From Parabacteroides faecalis (GTDB taxonomy: Bacteria; Bacteroidota; Bacteroidia; Bacteroidales; Tannerellaceae), in the NCBI RefSeq assembly GCF_022809355.1, contig NZ_JAKZMM010000029.1, positions 1 to 55,205 of the forward strand: a stretch of DNA of 55,205 bases, given 5' to 3'. The stretch's first letter is position 1, and each line of letters begins with the position of its first letter. The notes under the pieces were generated by a model. That model searched no databases and was not told where the DNA came from. It worked only from the letters and a program-made list of their open reading frames with translations. The position numbers and the translations under genes were made by a program. This document shows positions 16,586 through 26,240 of the stretch, piece after piece.

Positions 16586-17884
16586 ATGGAAAATAACAGA
16601 GAATATCATATAGGAAGAACGGACTTTGACGCATTTGTTCATGCCGTCGGTTCGGAAATAGAACAGGCGCAAGTCCGGCTGATTGCCGCAGCCAATGCGT
16701 AAATGCTGTTCCATTACTGGAAAATGGGCAACTATATCCTGTATCATCAGAACTTGCAAGGCTGGGGAAGCAAAATCATCAAGCAACTGGCAAAGGCTAT
16801 CCGGTTCAATTACCCCGAAAAGAAAGGTTATTCGGAGCGTAACCTTACTTATATGTGCCAATTTGCACGGTCATATCCGTTGAACGTGCTACGAAGTTTC
16901 ATTGATACAGACACAAGGCTGTCTGTTCCAAGCATACAGAATGTTACAGATGAAGTATTGAAACTGAACAACGGACAATTTACGCAGGAACTTACTGCGC
17001 AAATACAATCCGCTGATTGTCAATCTTTAGAAATTACGCAGGAAGTTCCTGCGCAAATTCAGGATGTGGAGAAAACAGTTTCTGCCATTTACAGGATGGA
17101 GATTAGGGAAATAGAAAAAGTTTTCCTGAAATCCCCTGTTGCCAAAATAAACTGGGCAAGCCAAATGGTCATACTTAACGGTTCGTTACCGTTAGGCATA
17201 GGATATTGGTATATGAAACAGGCTGTAGAAATGGGCTGGAGTAGCAATGTGCTGAAAATGCAAATTGAAAACAACCTATATAACAGACAAATCAACAACA
17301 ACAAGGTAAACAATTTCACAGCCACACTTCCAGCACCACAAAGCGACCTTGCCAATTACCTATTGAAAGACCCGTACATCTTCGATTTGGCTGGAGCGAA
17401 AGAAAAGGCAGACGAAAGGGACATAGAAGAGCAGCTGGTAAAGCACGTTACCCGTTATTTGTTGGAAATGGGCAATGGTTTTGCCTTTGTCGCCCGGCAG
17501 AAGCATTTTCAAATAGGTAACAGTGATTTCTTTGCCGACTTGATTCTATATTCTATTCCGCTACACGCATACATTGTTGTAGAACTGAAAGCTACTCCAT
17601 TCAAACCGGAGTATGCAGGGCAACTGAATTTCTACATCAATGTGGTGGATGACAAACTGAGGGGAAAAAATGACAACAAGACTATCGGGCTGTTGCTGTG
17701 CAAAGGAAAAGATGAGGTGGTAGCACAATACGCATTGACAGGCTACGACCAACCGATAGGCATCAGCGATTATCAACTGAGCAAGGCTATACCCGAAAAC
17801 TTGAAATCAGCTTTGCCAAGTGTGGAAGAGGTGGAAGAAGAACTGGCATCTTTCCTTGACAAGGACAATAATCCCCAAAATTGA
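16586..17884 (+). pseudogene. DUF1016 (YhcG-like) PDDEXK nuclease, interrupted by TAA
   Basis: The reading frame begins at ATG 16586 (MENNREYHIGRTDF), runs 38 codons and hits TAA at 16700-16702, then continues at once in the same frame from ATG 16703 for 393 codons. The two parts join into a normal DUF1016 N-terminal domain (IAAANA / MLFHYWKMGNY), so the stop probably replaced a CAA or CAG codon. The C-terminal part contains the PDDEXK-type core (DFFADLILYS, VVELKATPF). Reinitiation at the adjacent ATG could still make a 393-aa protein that lacks the start of the N-terminal domain, so loss of function is likely but not certain. The stop overlaps the next gene's frame. Confidence 0.75.
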
Positions 17885-17889
17885 AGTCT

Positions 17890-18927
17890 ATGGCAGGAGA
17901 AATAAACAAACTGATTCCCCAATATGGAGAACTCAATAGAATATATAATGATTGGGTAACCAATTATGCTTTTTCTTTTGACAAGCAGAAATTCATCACC
18001 GACTTTTACAGGCAGCACAATGATACAAAGGCTTTTGAAGCCGCTATCCTTGAACTGGTACTTGACAAGCAGAAAGAACAATACACATTGATTCTCAATA
18101 GTCTGAAAATCGAAATAGAAAAAAATATACGGGCTTATGAAACAAAACCGCTGAATGATGACGTCATAAAGCGTGTGTGTTTTCACTACGCAGACAGGCA
18201 TAATTCTGCAATTAAAGACCAGTTGGAGATTACCACCAAGTTGCACGAGCCTTTGAATGACGCATACCACAGATATGATTTCATTGGTTTTCGGGAGCAT
18301 ACGGACGAAGAAGAAATACAGGCAGAAAAGGAATATGAACGCTGCAAGGCTGAATACGACAAGGAAAAGAAAGAATTGGATAAACTTTATGAACTGCAAA
18401 AGCAAGACAGGAAAGAGGCTTTTCAATATATAGAAAACCTTTCCGGCAATGTTTACCGCCTAAGTCTTCTTTTTATGGAAGTCCTAAAAAAGTACCTTCC
18501 TAATGATAGGGAAGAAAAACAGCAGGATGAACCAGTCAAGCAAAACGAACAAGAAGAAGTACAGAATAGCCCGGAGGGACAACATGAATATTTTGACATG
18601 AAGCAGCTTTCGCCCATTCATGAAACCTGTGTCGGGGAACAGTTCGAAGCCATTACCATAGCGGATTTCTATGCCAATATAAACCTGTACCCCTGCAAGA
18701 ATAAACTAAAAATCAAGGCAAGGGAAAAGATACGGGTGTGTTACCTGATATTCCTGATGAGCGAGAAACTATCCAAGCAATACAGGGATGAATGGAGAAG
18801 CCAAATATTAAAATTGTTGGATATTGACGAGAGCTATTACAGGTCGAAATACAAAGAACCTGTTTCCGATTTTCCGAGTGACAGCAACCAGAAATTCGCA
18901 AAGGAAATGGAAAGCATATTCGGATAA
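17890..18927 (+). CDS. Uncharacterised mobile-element protein
   Basis: A 345-aa soluble protein from ATG 17890; a TTG at 17881 overlaps the previous stop. The first half is helical with many charged residues and a coiled-coil-like stretch (about 135-185, EKEYERCKAEYDKEKKELDK). A Gln/Glu-rich linker (about 205-230) precedes a second domain (about 245-345) with NLYPCKNKLKIKAREKIRV. I do not recognise its function. It follows the DUF1016 gene directly and may act with it. Confidence 0.7.
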   Translation: MAGEINKLIPQYGELNRIYNDWVTNYAFSFDKQKFITDFYRQHNDTKAFEAAILELVLDKQKEQYTLILNSLKIEIEKNIRAYETKPLNDDVIKRVCFHYADRHNSAIKDQLEITTKLHEPLNDAYHRYDFIGFREHTDEEEIQAEKEYERCKAEYDKEKKELDKLYELQKQDRKEAFQYIENLSGNVYRLSLLFMEVLKKYLPNDREEKQQDEPVKQNEQEEVQNSPEGQHEYFDMKQLSPIHETCVGEQFEAITIADFYANINLYPCKNKLKIKAREKIRVCYLIFLMSEKLSKQYRDEWRSQILKLLDIDESYYRSKYKEPVSDFPSDSNQKFAKEMESIFG

Positions 18928-18966
18928 TTCGTGATATAACCTGACATTCTACGAAATTACCACTTT

Positions 18967-18994
18967 TACCACTCAAATTAATTTTTGAGTGGTA
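18967..18994 (+). terminator. Terminator inside the mobile element
   Basis: TACCACTCAAA / TTTGAGTGGTA, a perfect 11-bp stem followed by TTTTTATTG, 39 bp after the preceding stop codon. Confidence 0.8.
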
Positions 18995-19150
18995 TTTTTA
19001 TTGTCTGATATTTAATGAGATAGCGCAGTATCCCATTTGTATTATCCACATCCTTACCACTTACAGCCATACCTAATTTTGCATCGTTCGAGAACAGAAA
19101 TAACAGCCAGTGCGCAGGGCTGATTGTTTAACGACTAAATAGATTGGACG

Positions 19151-19459
19151 ATGACAAATCTTCAAGAGTTATTATTAAAACCCGTCTGGCAGATGACAGG
19201 CGAAGAGTTCATATTTCTAAGCAAGTACGCTTCCAACCAAACGGAAGCGCAGCCACAGCCCGTTACGGACACAGAAAGAAAGTATGTGTACGGAATACTT
19301 GGCATTGCCAAATTGTTCGGGTGCAGTCTGCCTACCGCCAACCGTATAAAGAAAAGCGGAAAGATAGACAAAGCCATTACGCAAATAGGGCGCAAGATTA
19401 TCGTGGATGCGGAACTTGCCCTTGAACTGGCTGGAAAGAAAACCGGAGGACGAAAATAA
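19151..19459 (+). CDS. DUF3853 family helix-turn-helix protein
   Basis: A 102-aa DNA-binding protein. Residues about 48-90 form an excisionase-like helix-turn-helix (GILGIAKLFGCSLPTANRIK, then IGRKIIVDAELAL). Such proteins often precede replication genes of Bacteroidetes elements, and here the ATPase gene follows by 14 bp. It could regulate the replication genes or act as an excision factor; both are inference. Confidence 0.75.
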   Translation: MTNLQELLLKPVWQMTGEEFIFLSKYASNQTEAQPQPVTDTERKYVYGILGIAKLFGCSLPTANRIKKSGKIDKAITQIGRKIIVDAELALELAGKKTGGRK

Positions 19460-19473
19460 CGGGAGGTGTACTT

Positions 19474-20550
19474 ATGGATTATATGAAAGATATAAAAGAA
19501 ATATCGGCGGAAGAAGCCGTAATCCTTTGGCAAGCCTCACGCCTGAGCCTGTCGAAAATCTATGAGAAAGCACCTGAGATTCTAAAAGTGCAAGGTTCGG
19601 TCATTGGTACACTGGGTAATTTCAGTGCATCAATCGGCAAAGCCAAAAGCAAAAAGACTTTCAATGTGTCGGCTATCGTGGCGGCAGCATTGAAGAATGG
19701 TACAGTGCTAAGATATGTGGCGGAACTACCCGAAGAGAAACGGAAAATCCTGTATGTGGACACGGAACAAAGTCCTTATCATTGTCTGAAAGTCATGAAA
19801 CGTATTTTACGGATGGCTGGGCTTCCAGATGACAGGGACAATGAGCATCTGGAATTTCTTGCTTTGAGGAAATACACGCCCGAACAGCGTATCAGGATTG
19901 TAGAGCAGGCTATTTACAATACGCCTGACATAGGGCTTGTAATCATAGACGGCATCCGTGACATGGTATATGACATCAACAGCCCCGGTGAATCGACACG
20001 CATCATATCAAAGCTGATGCAGTGGACGGACGACAGGCAGATACATATCCACACGATACTCCACCAAAACAAGGGCGATGAGAACGCAAGGGGGCATATC
20101 GGTACGGAACTGAACAACAAGGCTGAAACTGTCCTTCTTGTGGAAAAGGACAAGAGCAATGGAGATATAAGCAATGTTTCAGCCATGCACATACGGGCAA
20201 TGGACTTCGAGCCTTTTTCATTTCGCATCAATGACAATGCCATACCTGAACTGTTGGAGGGTTACAAGCCCGAAACCAAGAAACCGGGAAGACCGGAAGA
20301 GGAAAAGTTCGACCCTTACAGGCATATCACCGAACAGCAGCACCGCATCGCATTGGAAGCAGTTTTCGGGCTGAAAGAGGAATATGGCTACAAGGAACTG
20401 GAGGACACCTTAATTAAGACTTATGTGTCTGTGGGGGTAAAGTTGAACCACAAAAAGGCGGTATCGCTCATCACCATGCTTCGGAACAAACGAATGATAG
20501 TGCAGGAGAACGGCAGAAAGTACACGTTCATGCCCGACTTCCACTATTAG
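19474..20550 (+). CDS. RepA/RecA-like AAA ATPase
   Basis: A 358-aa hexameric-helicase-type ATPase, probably loaded on the element's origin. The P-loop region reads GKAKSKKTF (about 55-63), Walker B is IGLVIIDGIRDM, and the downstream LHQNKGDENARGHIGTEL segment matches RepA-type sensor motifs. A Pro-rich KKPGRPEEEK linker separates a C-terminal winged-helix-like region. Another ATG lies three codons in. It pairs with the primase that follows, which suggests self-replication of the excised circle. Confidence 0.8.
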   Translation: MDYMKDIKEISAEEAVILWQASRLSLSKIYEKAPEILKVQGSVIGTLGNFSASIGKAKSKKTFNVSAIVAAALKNGTVLRYVAELPEEKRKILYVDTEQSPYHCLKVMKRILRMAGLPDDRDNEHLEFLALRKYTPEQRIRIVEQAIYNTPDIGLVIIDGIRDMVYDINSPGESTRIISKLMQWTDDRQIHIHTILHQNKGDENARGHIGTELNNKAETVLLVEKDKSNGDISNVSAMHIRAMDFEPFSFRINDNAIPELLEGYKPETKKPGRPEEEKFDPYRHITEQQHRIALEAVFGLKEEYGYKELEDTLIKTYVSVGVKLNHKKAVSLITMLRNKRMIVQENGRKYTFMPDFHY

Positions 20551-20565
20551 CCCACACCTTGCAAT

Positions 20566-20682
20566 CGCTTCACTTTATTCCGGGGGTCTATATATTAGGG
20601 ATAAAGCGAAGTGGTTGCGAAATGTGGCAAAACCGCTTCACTTTATTACCGTACTCTATATATACGAAAATAAAGTGAAGTG
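20566..20682. repeat. Iteron-like inverted repeats, candidate replication origin
   Basis: CGCTTCACTTTATT occurs at 20566-20579 and 20634-20647. Each copy has an inverted partner (near 20601-20614 and 20669-20682), giving two large imperfect palindromes with AT-rich centres. The region lies between the RepA-like ATPase and primase genes, the place expected for an origin or a primase assembly site. Confidence 0.5.
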
Positions 20683-20764
20683 ATTATACAGACCGTACTT
20701 CATAAAGAGGTACGGGCGAAAAGAGAAAATAAACCAATTCAACTATCATTAAACCTATCGTCTT

Positions 20765-21721
20765 ATGGATATACAGACAGCGAAACAAATCAAAATAGCG
20801 GATTATCTGCACAGTTTAGGATTTTCACCCGTCAAACAACAGGGCATAAACCTGTGGTATAAGTCACCACTAAGGGAAGAAACGGAAGCATCGTTCAAGG
20901 TAAATACAGAACGTAACCAATGGTATGATTTTGCACTCGGCAAAGGTGGGAATATCATCGCACTGGCACAGGAACTTTATTGTTCCGACCATGTGCCTTA
21001 CCTCTTGCAAAAAATCGAAGAACAGACACCCCGTATTCGCCCCGTGTCTTTTTCTTTTGGCAAGCAATCATCTTCCGAGCCAAGTTTTCAACAACTGGAG
21101 ATTGTACCGCTTTCTTCTCCTGCCCTGCTTGCTTATTTGCAGGAAAGGGGAATAAACATTGCAATGGCGAAAAGAGAATGCAGTGAAGCGCACTTCACCC
21201 ATAATGGCAAACGGTATTTCGCCATCGCCTTTCCCAATGTGTCGGGTGGGTATGAAATCCGCAACCAGTATTTCAAGGGATGCATCGCACCGAAAGAGAT
21301 TTCTCATATCAAACAGCCGGGAACAGCGAGGGAAACATGTTATGTGTTTGAGGGATTTATGGACTATCTTTCATTTCTTACTTTGAGATTGGAGAATTGC
21401 CCGAAATATCCCGAACTGGACAGGCAAGATTATATGGTGTTGAACTCAGTAGCCAATGTTTCCAAAGCAATCTATCCGTTGGGAAGCTATGAGCGCATCC
21501 ACTGTTTCTTTGACAATGACCGTGCAGGAATGGAAGCCATGCAGCAAATCTATAAGGAATACGGCAGGGACTTATACATCCGTGACGCTTCGCAGACATA
21601 CAGCGGATGCAAGGACTTGAACGAATACTTACAGAAACAGACTGAAAGAAACAGGCAAGTTCAATCTGCAAAAGGGGTGCGCAGCCAACCACCGAAAAAG
21701 AAAAACGGCTTTCGGTTATAG
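20765..21721 (+). CDS. Mobile-element primase (PrmN-like, Toprim)
   Basis: A 318-aa DnaG-type primase. The N-terminal part (about 1-75) resembles the CHC2 zinc-finger fold, but the Cys/His ligands are missing (YKSPLREE and YDFALGKGGN stand where CPFH and CFGCG are usual). The Toprim domain has YVFEGFMDYLSF and HCFFDNDRAG. In NBU elements a primase of this type sits just before the oriT-mob region, as here, and primes the transferred strand or the circle. Confidence 0.85.
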   Translation: MDIQTAKQIKIADYLHSLGFSPVKQQGINLWYKSPLREETEASFKVNTERNQWYDFALGKGGNIIALAQELYCSDHVPYLLQKIEEQTPRIRPVSFSFGKQSSSEPSFQQLEIVPLSSPALLAYLQERGINIAMAKRECSEAHFTHNGKRYFAIAFPNVSGGYEIRNQYFKGCIAPKEISHIKQPGTARETCYVFEGFMDYLSFLTLRLENCPKYPELDRQDYMVLNSVANVSKAIYPLGSYERIHCFFDNDRAGMEAMQQIYKEYGRDLYIRDASQTYSGCKDLNEYLQKQTERNRQVQSAKGVRSQPPKKKNGFRL

Positions 21722-21850
21722 CCCACTATAACTACACGCTTCGCTTTCGTAGTTGTGGGCTCTCCCGAGGGGATTAGGGCTTTGCCCTAATGACCCACTC
21801 AGGGCGTTTCACCCCTGAGAACCCCGAGCAAAGAGTGACCCTCTCTTTGC
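21719..21850 (+). other. Candidate origin of transfer (oriT)
   Basis: Four hairpins in a row: 21720-21761 (AGCCCAC/GTGGGCT ends), 21774-21790 (TTAGGGC/GCCCTAA), 21798-21819 (CTCAGGG/CCCTGAG) and 21828-21850 (GCAAAGAG/CTCTTTGC). They fill the gap just upstream of the relaxase gene, the usual oriT position in NBU elements. The nick site is not identified. Confidence 0.6.
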
Positions 21851-21932
21851 AATCTCCGCTTATGGGTTACCCCTAAGAACCCCTCTGCGAAAGCGAGCAA
21901 AGTAAATCAATTGTAAACAAAGGAAAGAAGCT

Positions 21933-23336
21933 ATGGCAACAAAATCAAGCATACATATCAAGCCTTGCAACATCGCATCGAGCGAGGCACACAACCGAAG
22001 GACTGCCGAGTATATGCGTAATATCGGGGAGTCCAGAATCTATGTCGTTCCCGAACTTTCCACCGATAACGAACAGTGGATAAATCCCGACTTCGGCACT
22101 CCCGAACTGCGAACTCATTATGACAATATCAAGCAAATGGTCAAGGAAAAGACCGGACGTGCCATGCAGGAAAAGGAAAGGGAACGCAAGGGAAAGAATG
22201 GAAAGATTATCAAGGTGGCGGGATGCTCACCCATCCGTGAAGGAGTATTGCTTATCAGACCGGACACCACACTGGCTGATGTACGCAAATTCGGTGAAGA
22301 GTGCCAAAGACGCTGGGGCATCACTCCGCTACAGATTTTCCTGCATAAAGACGAAGGGCATTGGCTGAACGGTCAGCCGGAAGCAGAAGACAAGGAGAGC
22401 TTCCAAGTCGGTAACAGATGGTTCAAACCAAATTATCATGCTCATGTCGTATTCGACTGGATGAACCATGAAACTGGAAAGAGCCGAAAGCTCAATGACG
22501 AGGATATGGCAACCATGCAGACCCTTGCTTCCGATATTCTCCTGATGGAACGTGGACAGGCAAAAGCTGTCACAGGTAAAGAGCATCTGGAACGAAATGA
22601 TTTCATCATTGAGAAGCAGAAAGCCGAACTGCAACGTATAGAGGAAACCAAGCGACACAAGGAACAACAAGTAAGCCTTGCCGAACAGGAACTCAAACAG
22701 GTAAAAGCAGAGATACGCACGGACAAACTAAAGAAAACAGCCACCAATGCTGCTACCGCCATAGCAAGCGGTGTAGGTTCTCTTTTCGGAAGCGGTAAGC
22801 TGAAAGAACTGGAACATCACATCGAGCAGCTACATCAGGAAATTACCAAACGGGACAAAGCTACTGATGAATTAAAAATTCAGATACAACAAATACAGGA
22901 ACAGCATAGCAGACAAATTCGTAATCTTCAAAGAATACATAATCAAGAACTTGAAGCCAAAGACAAGGAAATATCACGATTGAGCACCTTGCTTGAAAAA
23001 GCCCACAAATGGTTTCCCATGTTCAAAGAGATGTTGAGAATGGAAAAATTATGCGCTGTTATCGGGTTTACCAAAGACATGATAGAAAACCTCTTGACAA
23101 AGAAAGAATCCATACAATGTAGTGGCAAAATTTATTCCGAAGAACACAGGTGGAAATTTGACATCAAGAATGATATTTTTAGGGTTGAGAAACATCCGAT
23201 GGATAGTGGTAAGCTTATGCTGACCATAAACCGACAACCCATAGTACAATGGTTTAAGGAACAATGGGAAAAGTTACAGCAGAATCTACGTAACTCGGTG
23301 CAGAGAGAGCAAAAATCCAGAGGATTTAGAATATAG
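21933..23336 (+). CDS. mobN2: MobV/Pre-family relaxase (MobN2-like)
   Basis: A 467-aa relaxase that nicks oriT and pilots the strand during mobilisation. Motif 1 region is IKPCNIASSEAHNRR, and the metal-binding HxH lies in NYHAHVVFDW (about residues 168-177), preceded by HKDEGHW. The C-terminal half is a long coiled coil (about 225-370, many EQE and KAEI repeats) followed by a basic tail. Transfer machinery must come from a helper conjugative element. Confidence 0.9.
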   Translation: MATKSSIHIKPCNIASSEAHNRRTAEYMRNIGESRIYVVPELSTDNEQWINPDFGTPELRTHYDNIKQMVKEKTGRAMQEKERERKGKNGKIIKVAGCSPIREGVLLIRPDTTLADVRKFGEECQRRWGITPLQIFLHKDEGHWLNGQPEAEDKESFQVGNRWFKPNYHAHVVFDWMNHETGKSRKLNDEDMATMQTLASDILLMERGQAKAVTGKEHLERNDFIIEKQKAELQRIEETKRHKEQQVSLAEQELKQVKAEIRTDKLKKTATNAATAIASGVGSLFGSGKLKELEHHIEQLHQEITKRDKATDELKIQIQQIQEQHSRQIRNLQRIHNQELEAKDKEISRLSTLLEKAHKWFPMFKEMLRMEKLCAVIGFTKDMIENLLTKKESIQCSGKIYSEEHRWKFDIKNDIFRVEKHPMDSGKLMLTINRQPIVQWFKEQWEKLQQNLRNSVQREQKSRGFRI

Positions 23337-23424
23337 AATAGCCTATTATTAATAAAATCAAGTATCTATGCATCCAAACAGATTGTTTTTATTACAGAAT
23401 CAAAATCCTAAGAATTTATAAAAA

Positions 23425-23778
23425 ATGAAGCCTAAAGAAGTTTTGGAAAAATGGATAGATTGCTTTAACAAAGCAGATGCTTATCATATAGCAGAGCTGT
23501 ATGCTACTAATGCAGTAAATCATCAAGTCGCAAACGAACCAATAATTGGTAAAGAATCAATCTACAAAATGTTTGTGAATGAATTTGCCACTGCTAAAAT
23601 GGTTTGTATGGTGGAAAATATTTTTGAAGATGGCGAATGGGCTATCATGGAATGGAAAGACTCTCTTGGACTTCGTGGATGCGGATTTTTTCATGTAAAA
23701 GATAACAAAATCGTCTTTCAAAGAGGGTATTGGGATAAACTTTCATTCTTGAAGCAACACAATCTTCCAATTGAATAA
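23425..23778 (+). CDS. SnoaL/NTF2-like small protein
   Basis: A 117-aa cone-shaped alpha+beta barrel protein. The opening helix (KEVLEKWIDCFNKADAYHIA), the LYATNAVNHQ segment and the ending FQRGYWDKLSF match the SnoaL-like polyketide-cyclase fold. No catalytic residues can be assigned. It is cargo of the element, next to resistance genes, and a detoxifying role is only a guess. Confidence 0.75.
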   Translation: MKPKEVLEKWIDCFNKADAYHIAELYATNAVNHQVANEPIIGKESIYKMFVNEFATAKMVCMVENIFEDGEWAIMEWKDSLGLRGCGFFHVKDNKIVFQRGYWDKLSFLKQHNLPIE

Positions 23779-23792
23779 GTACTATCAGAATA

Positions 23793-23821
23793 CGGACTGG
23801 GAAATTGAAATACCCAGTCCG
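23793..23821. terminator. Bidirectional terminator in the cargo region
   Basis: CGGACTGGG / CCCAGTCCG perfect stem between the convergent SnoaL-like gene and the acetyltransferase remnant. Confidence 0.6.
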
Positions 23822-23849
23822 AGTTATATAATGAATTTTACTTGTTAAA

Positions 23850-24215
23850 CTATTTAAAGTCAGTTGGATAACAAACCATACCTTTCACATTCTCAGTAGC
23901 TCCAGGTATTAATTCAGCCACCATGCAATATTCATGAGAGACTTCGAAAGGAAATTCAATTCCTAAATCGATAGCCTTGCGATAGCCAAATCGAGGATAA
24001 TACTCTTTATGCCCCAATACGACTGCTGTGCCGTAACCCAAAAGTGCTGCCCTCTGATGGGCTTACTGAATCAACATCCCCCCCCCAATTCCCTTACGCT
24101 GGAATTCCGGCAAGACTGCCAATGGAGCTACACTCAGGGATGTGACAGACTGGGTGTCACTATCTATCTTTACTTCTGTAAGTAAGATATACCAGACAAT
24201 TTGTTTTTCTGTCAT
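23850..24215 (-). pseudogene. GNAT acetyltransferase remnant
   Basis: The frame can be read from ATG 24215 through the acetyl-CoA loop (EFQRKGIGGG) to the C-terminus (EYYPRFGYRKAIDLG). It is broken by TAA at 24063-24065. The first strand and helix of a normal GNAT (roughly 50 residues) are missing; the lnu gene ends 10 bp upstream. Thus it is truncated and has a nonsense codon. A run of nine G residues lies just before the stop, but the frame is kept on both sides of it. Confidence 0.75.
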
Positions 24216-24225
24216 TTTCTTGTTC

Positions 24226-24738
24226 TTATCTAATTGTTAGGCTCATTGTTGTTATACATTGTTTAATTATAGATAAATCGTGAATATCCTTCTCTCTTAA
24301 ATCGTAGCCCGAATGGAATACTTGTTGCCCTTTTGCAGAAATGCAAGGGATGCTTCTGCCTTCAAAGACTGCTGTTCCAAAATAGTCCGGTTGAAATTCA
24401 TACCAGCCTCCATCCAAGTCGGCTTGTTTGGAAGTGCCGTCCGCATTCAAGACAAAAGGATGGATATCAATATAGCCTAATTCTTTGCTATACAGTTCCA
24501 CACGGGTGGGCAACCAATTTGTTTCAATTTGATATCCTCTCTCCTGCAAAAGATCAAGGAGTTGGTCTGTATAATTGGCATCAAAATCAATGTCAATATC
24601 TCTATGCAAGCGGGTTTGCTGTCCGTACAAGACATCCACTCCCCAGCCTCCATCCAACCAAAACTGCATGTCCAGGCTTTCCAACAAGTCCAAAACTTGA
24701 AATAACTCTGTAATCGTAGTGTGTTCTTTCTTTGTCAT
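24226..24738 (-). CDS. lnu(AN2): Lincosamide nucleotidyltransferase LnuAN2
   Basis: A 170-aa nucleotidyltransferase that adenylylates lincomycin and clindamycin. It has the catalytic core LDGGWGVDVLYG and TRLHRDIDIDF, with paired Asp for Mg binding, then YIDIHPFVLN. Length and motifs fit the Lnu(A) type, and this gene next to mef is the known NBU2 pair (linAn2). It is 24 bp downstream of mef on the same strand and probably co-transcribed. Confidence 0.92.
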   Translation of the reverse strand: MTKKEHTTITELFQVLDLLESLDMQFWLDGGWGVDVLYGQQTRLHRDIDIDFDANYTDQLLDLLQERGYQIETNWLPTRVELYSKELGYIDIHPFVLNADGTSKQADLDGGWYEFQPDYFGTAVFEGRSIPCISAKGQQVFHSGYDLREKDIHDLSIIKQCITTMSLTIR

Positions 24739-24762
24739 ATAATAATTCTTTAATAAATAATA

Positions 24763-25968
24763 CTATGCGTAATTATCCAACTGCTTGATTGAAGAAATAA
24801 AATTTGCACCCACTCCAATCAGAAAGATAACCCATCCGCTGATCATAAAGACGGATGTGATACCCCATGCTTCCACCCAATATCCTGAAGCTACGATACC
24901 CAGCATTGATGGAAAGGTACTCAAACTAAAGATGAGAGAAAAAGTCCGTCCAAGCATGTCCGAAGCCAAGTTCTGCTGAATAATAGCGATGAAAAGCGCA
25001 TGGTAAATGGAATAGGCTATGCCTCCTGTAAATGTTAGGCAAACAAAACCTATAAATGCGCTTGATGGTAAATAACTGGCGCTAATCAGATACAATCCCA
25101 ATATCACATAAGCCGTATGCATCACTAATGTTTGCTTGCTTTTCAAAGCCTTACAGGCAAGTACTAAACCGCCCAACAATGCCCCTGAGCCCCAACCCAT
25201 TTCCACAACTCCCATTTGCAAAATGTTTCCGTTGAAATGCAGAAGCGTCATAAAAGGAAATAACGTAAAAACAGGCATAAGGACAAAAGTCACCAGCGTA
25301 AAGCATACGAATAAAGGCAAAATGCCCATTGTACGCCGCAAGGTATGCCAACATTCCGTCAGTTCTTTTTTGAAATCTGGAAGAACTTTCGTTTTTTGAA
25401 GAGAAGGAATCTGGACACAAAGTAAGGTCAGACAAGCAGCAACAGCTCCGATCACATCTATGAGCAGAATATACTGTATGGGAAGCCAAACAACGAGGCT
25501 TGCCCCTACAACGGGAGCTATCACCTCACTGAAGGATTGAATGGAATGGTACAAACCTGATACCCTGACAAGATGGTGCTTGGGAACCAGTAGAGGGATG
25601 CTTGCCTGTAAAGCAGGTGCATGAAACGTACTGCCTATTGAACGACAAGCAGTCAATAGATAAAAAAAAGAAAGGTCTTTATAACCCTTGGTTATCACAA
25701 TAAAAAGACATAGGGTACAGAACGCGATGAACAAGTCCGAATAAAACATCGTTTTCTTTCGATTCCATCTGTCAACATAGACCCCGGCAAACAAGCCTAA
25801 TACAAATTGTGGTAAAAATCCAGCTAAAATAGCCAGAGATAAAGCTGTCGGGGATTTAAATTCGTTGCTAATCCAAAAAATAATGGAGAAGCCAACAATC
25901 GTACTTGTTAAAATAGATATGAGTTGGCCTATTCCTATCACGGCCAAAGTTGATTTCCAATGATTCAT
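24763..25968 (-). CDS. mef(En2): Macrolide efflux MFS transporter Mef(En2)
   Basis: A 401-aa major facilitator with about twelve membrane helices. The loop after helix 2 (GVYVDRWNRKK) is the MFS motif A, and the sequence has the overall pattern of Mef-type macrolide exporters. It pumps 14- and 15-membered macrolides by proton antiport in related systems. With lnu(AN2) it makes the element a carrier of macrolide and lincosamide resistance. The name rests on the NBU2 context and family fit, not on an alignment. Confidence 0.88.
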   Translation of the reverse strand: MNHWKSTLAVIGIGQLISILTSTIVGFSIIFWISNEFKSPTALSLAILAGFLPQFVLGLFAGVYVDRWNRKKTMFYSDLFIAFCTLCLFIVITKGYKDLSFFYLLTACRSIGSTFHAPALQASIPLLVPKHHLVRVSGLYHSIQSFSEVIAPVVGASLVVWLPIQYILLIDVIGAVAACLTLLCVQIPSLQKTKVLPDFKKELTECWHTLRRTMGILPLFVCFTLVTFVLMPVFTLFPFMTLLHFNGNILQMGVVEMGWGSGALLGGLVLACKALKSKQTLVMHTAYVILGLYLISASYLPSSAFIGFVCLTFTGGIAYSIYHALFIAIIQQNLASDMLGRTFSLIFSLSTFPSMLGIVASGYWVEAWGITSVFMISGWVIFLIGVGANFISSIKQLDNYA

Positions 25969-26240
25969 TGTGCTAATATTTCATGCGTTTATAGATAAGT
26001 ACTTTCGTACATTAAGCAAAACGAAATTCTATCCACACAAAAAACTTGTATTATAATCCACTCCTGACGTTGGAATACAATAACAAATACTTTCAGGACG
26101 ATGTAAAGTCCTGAAAAATCAAAGTGAATGGATAGATAAATATTAGTCTTTTCTCATCGGATTCTTTTAATATCGCTACTCTTTTATTATGTAGTGGTTG
26201 TATTATCTTAAATAAAACAAAAACACCCGACTTTACATTC

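Noticed and set aside
24069-24077. Frameshift in the run of nine C as the cause of the GNAT defect
   Set aside because: The frame before and after the run is the same; the break is a TAA codon at 24063-24065.
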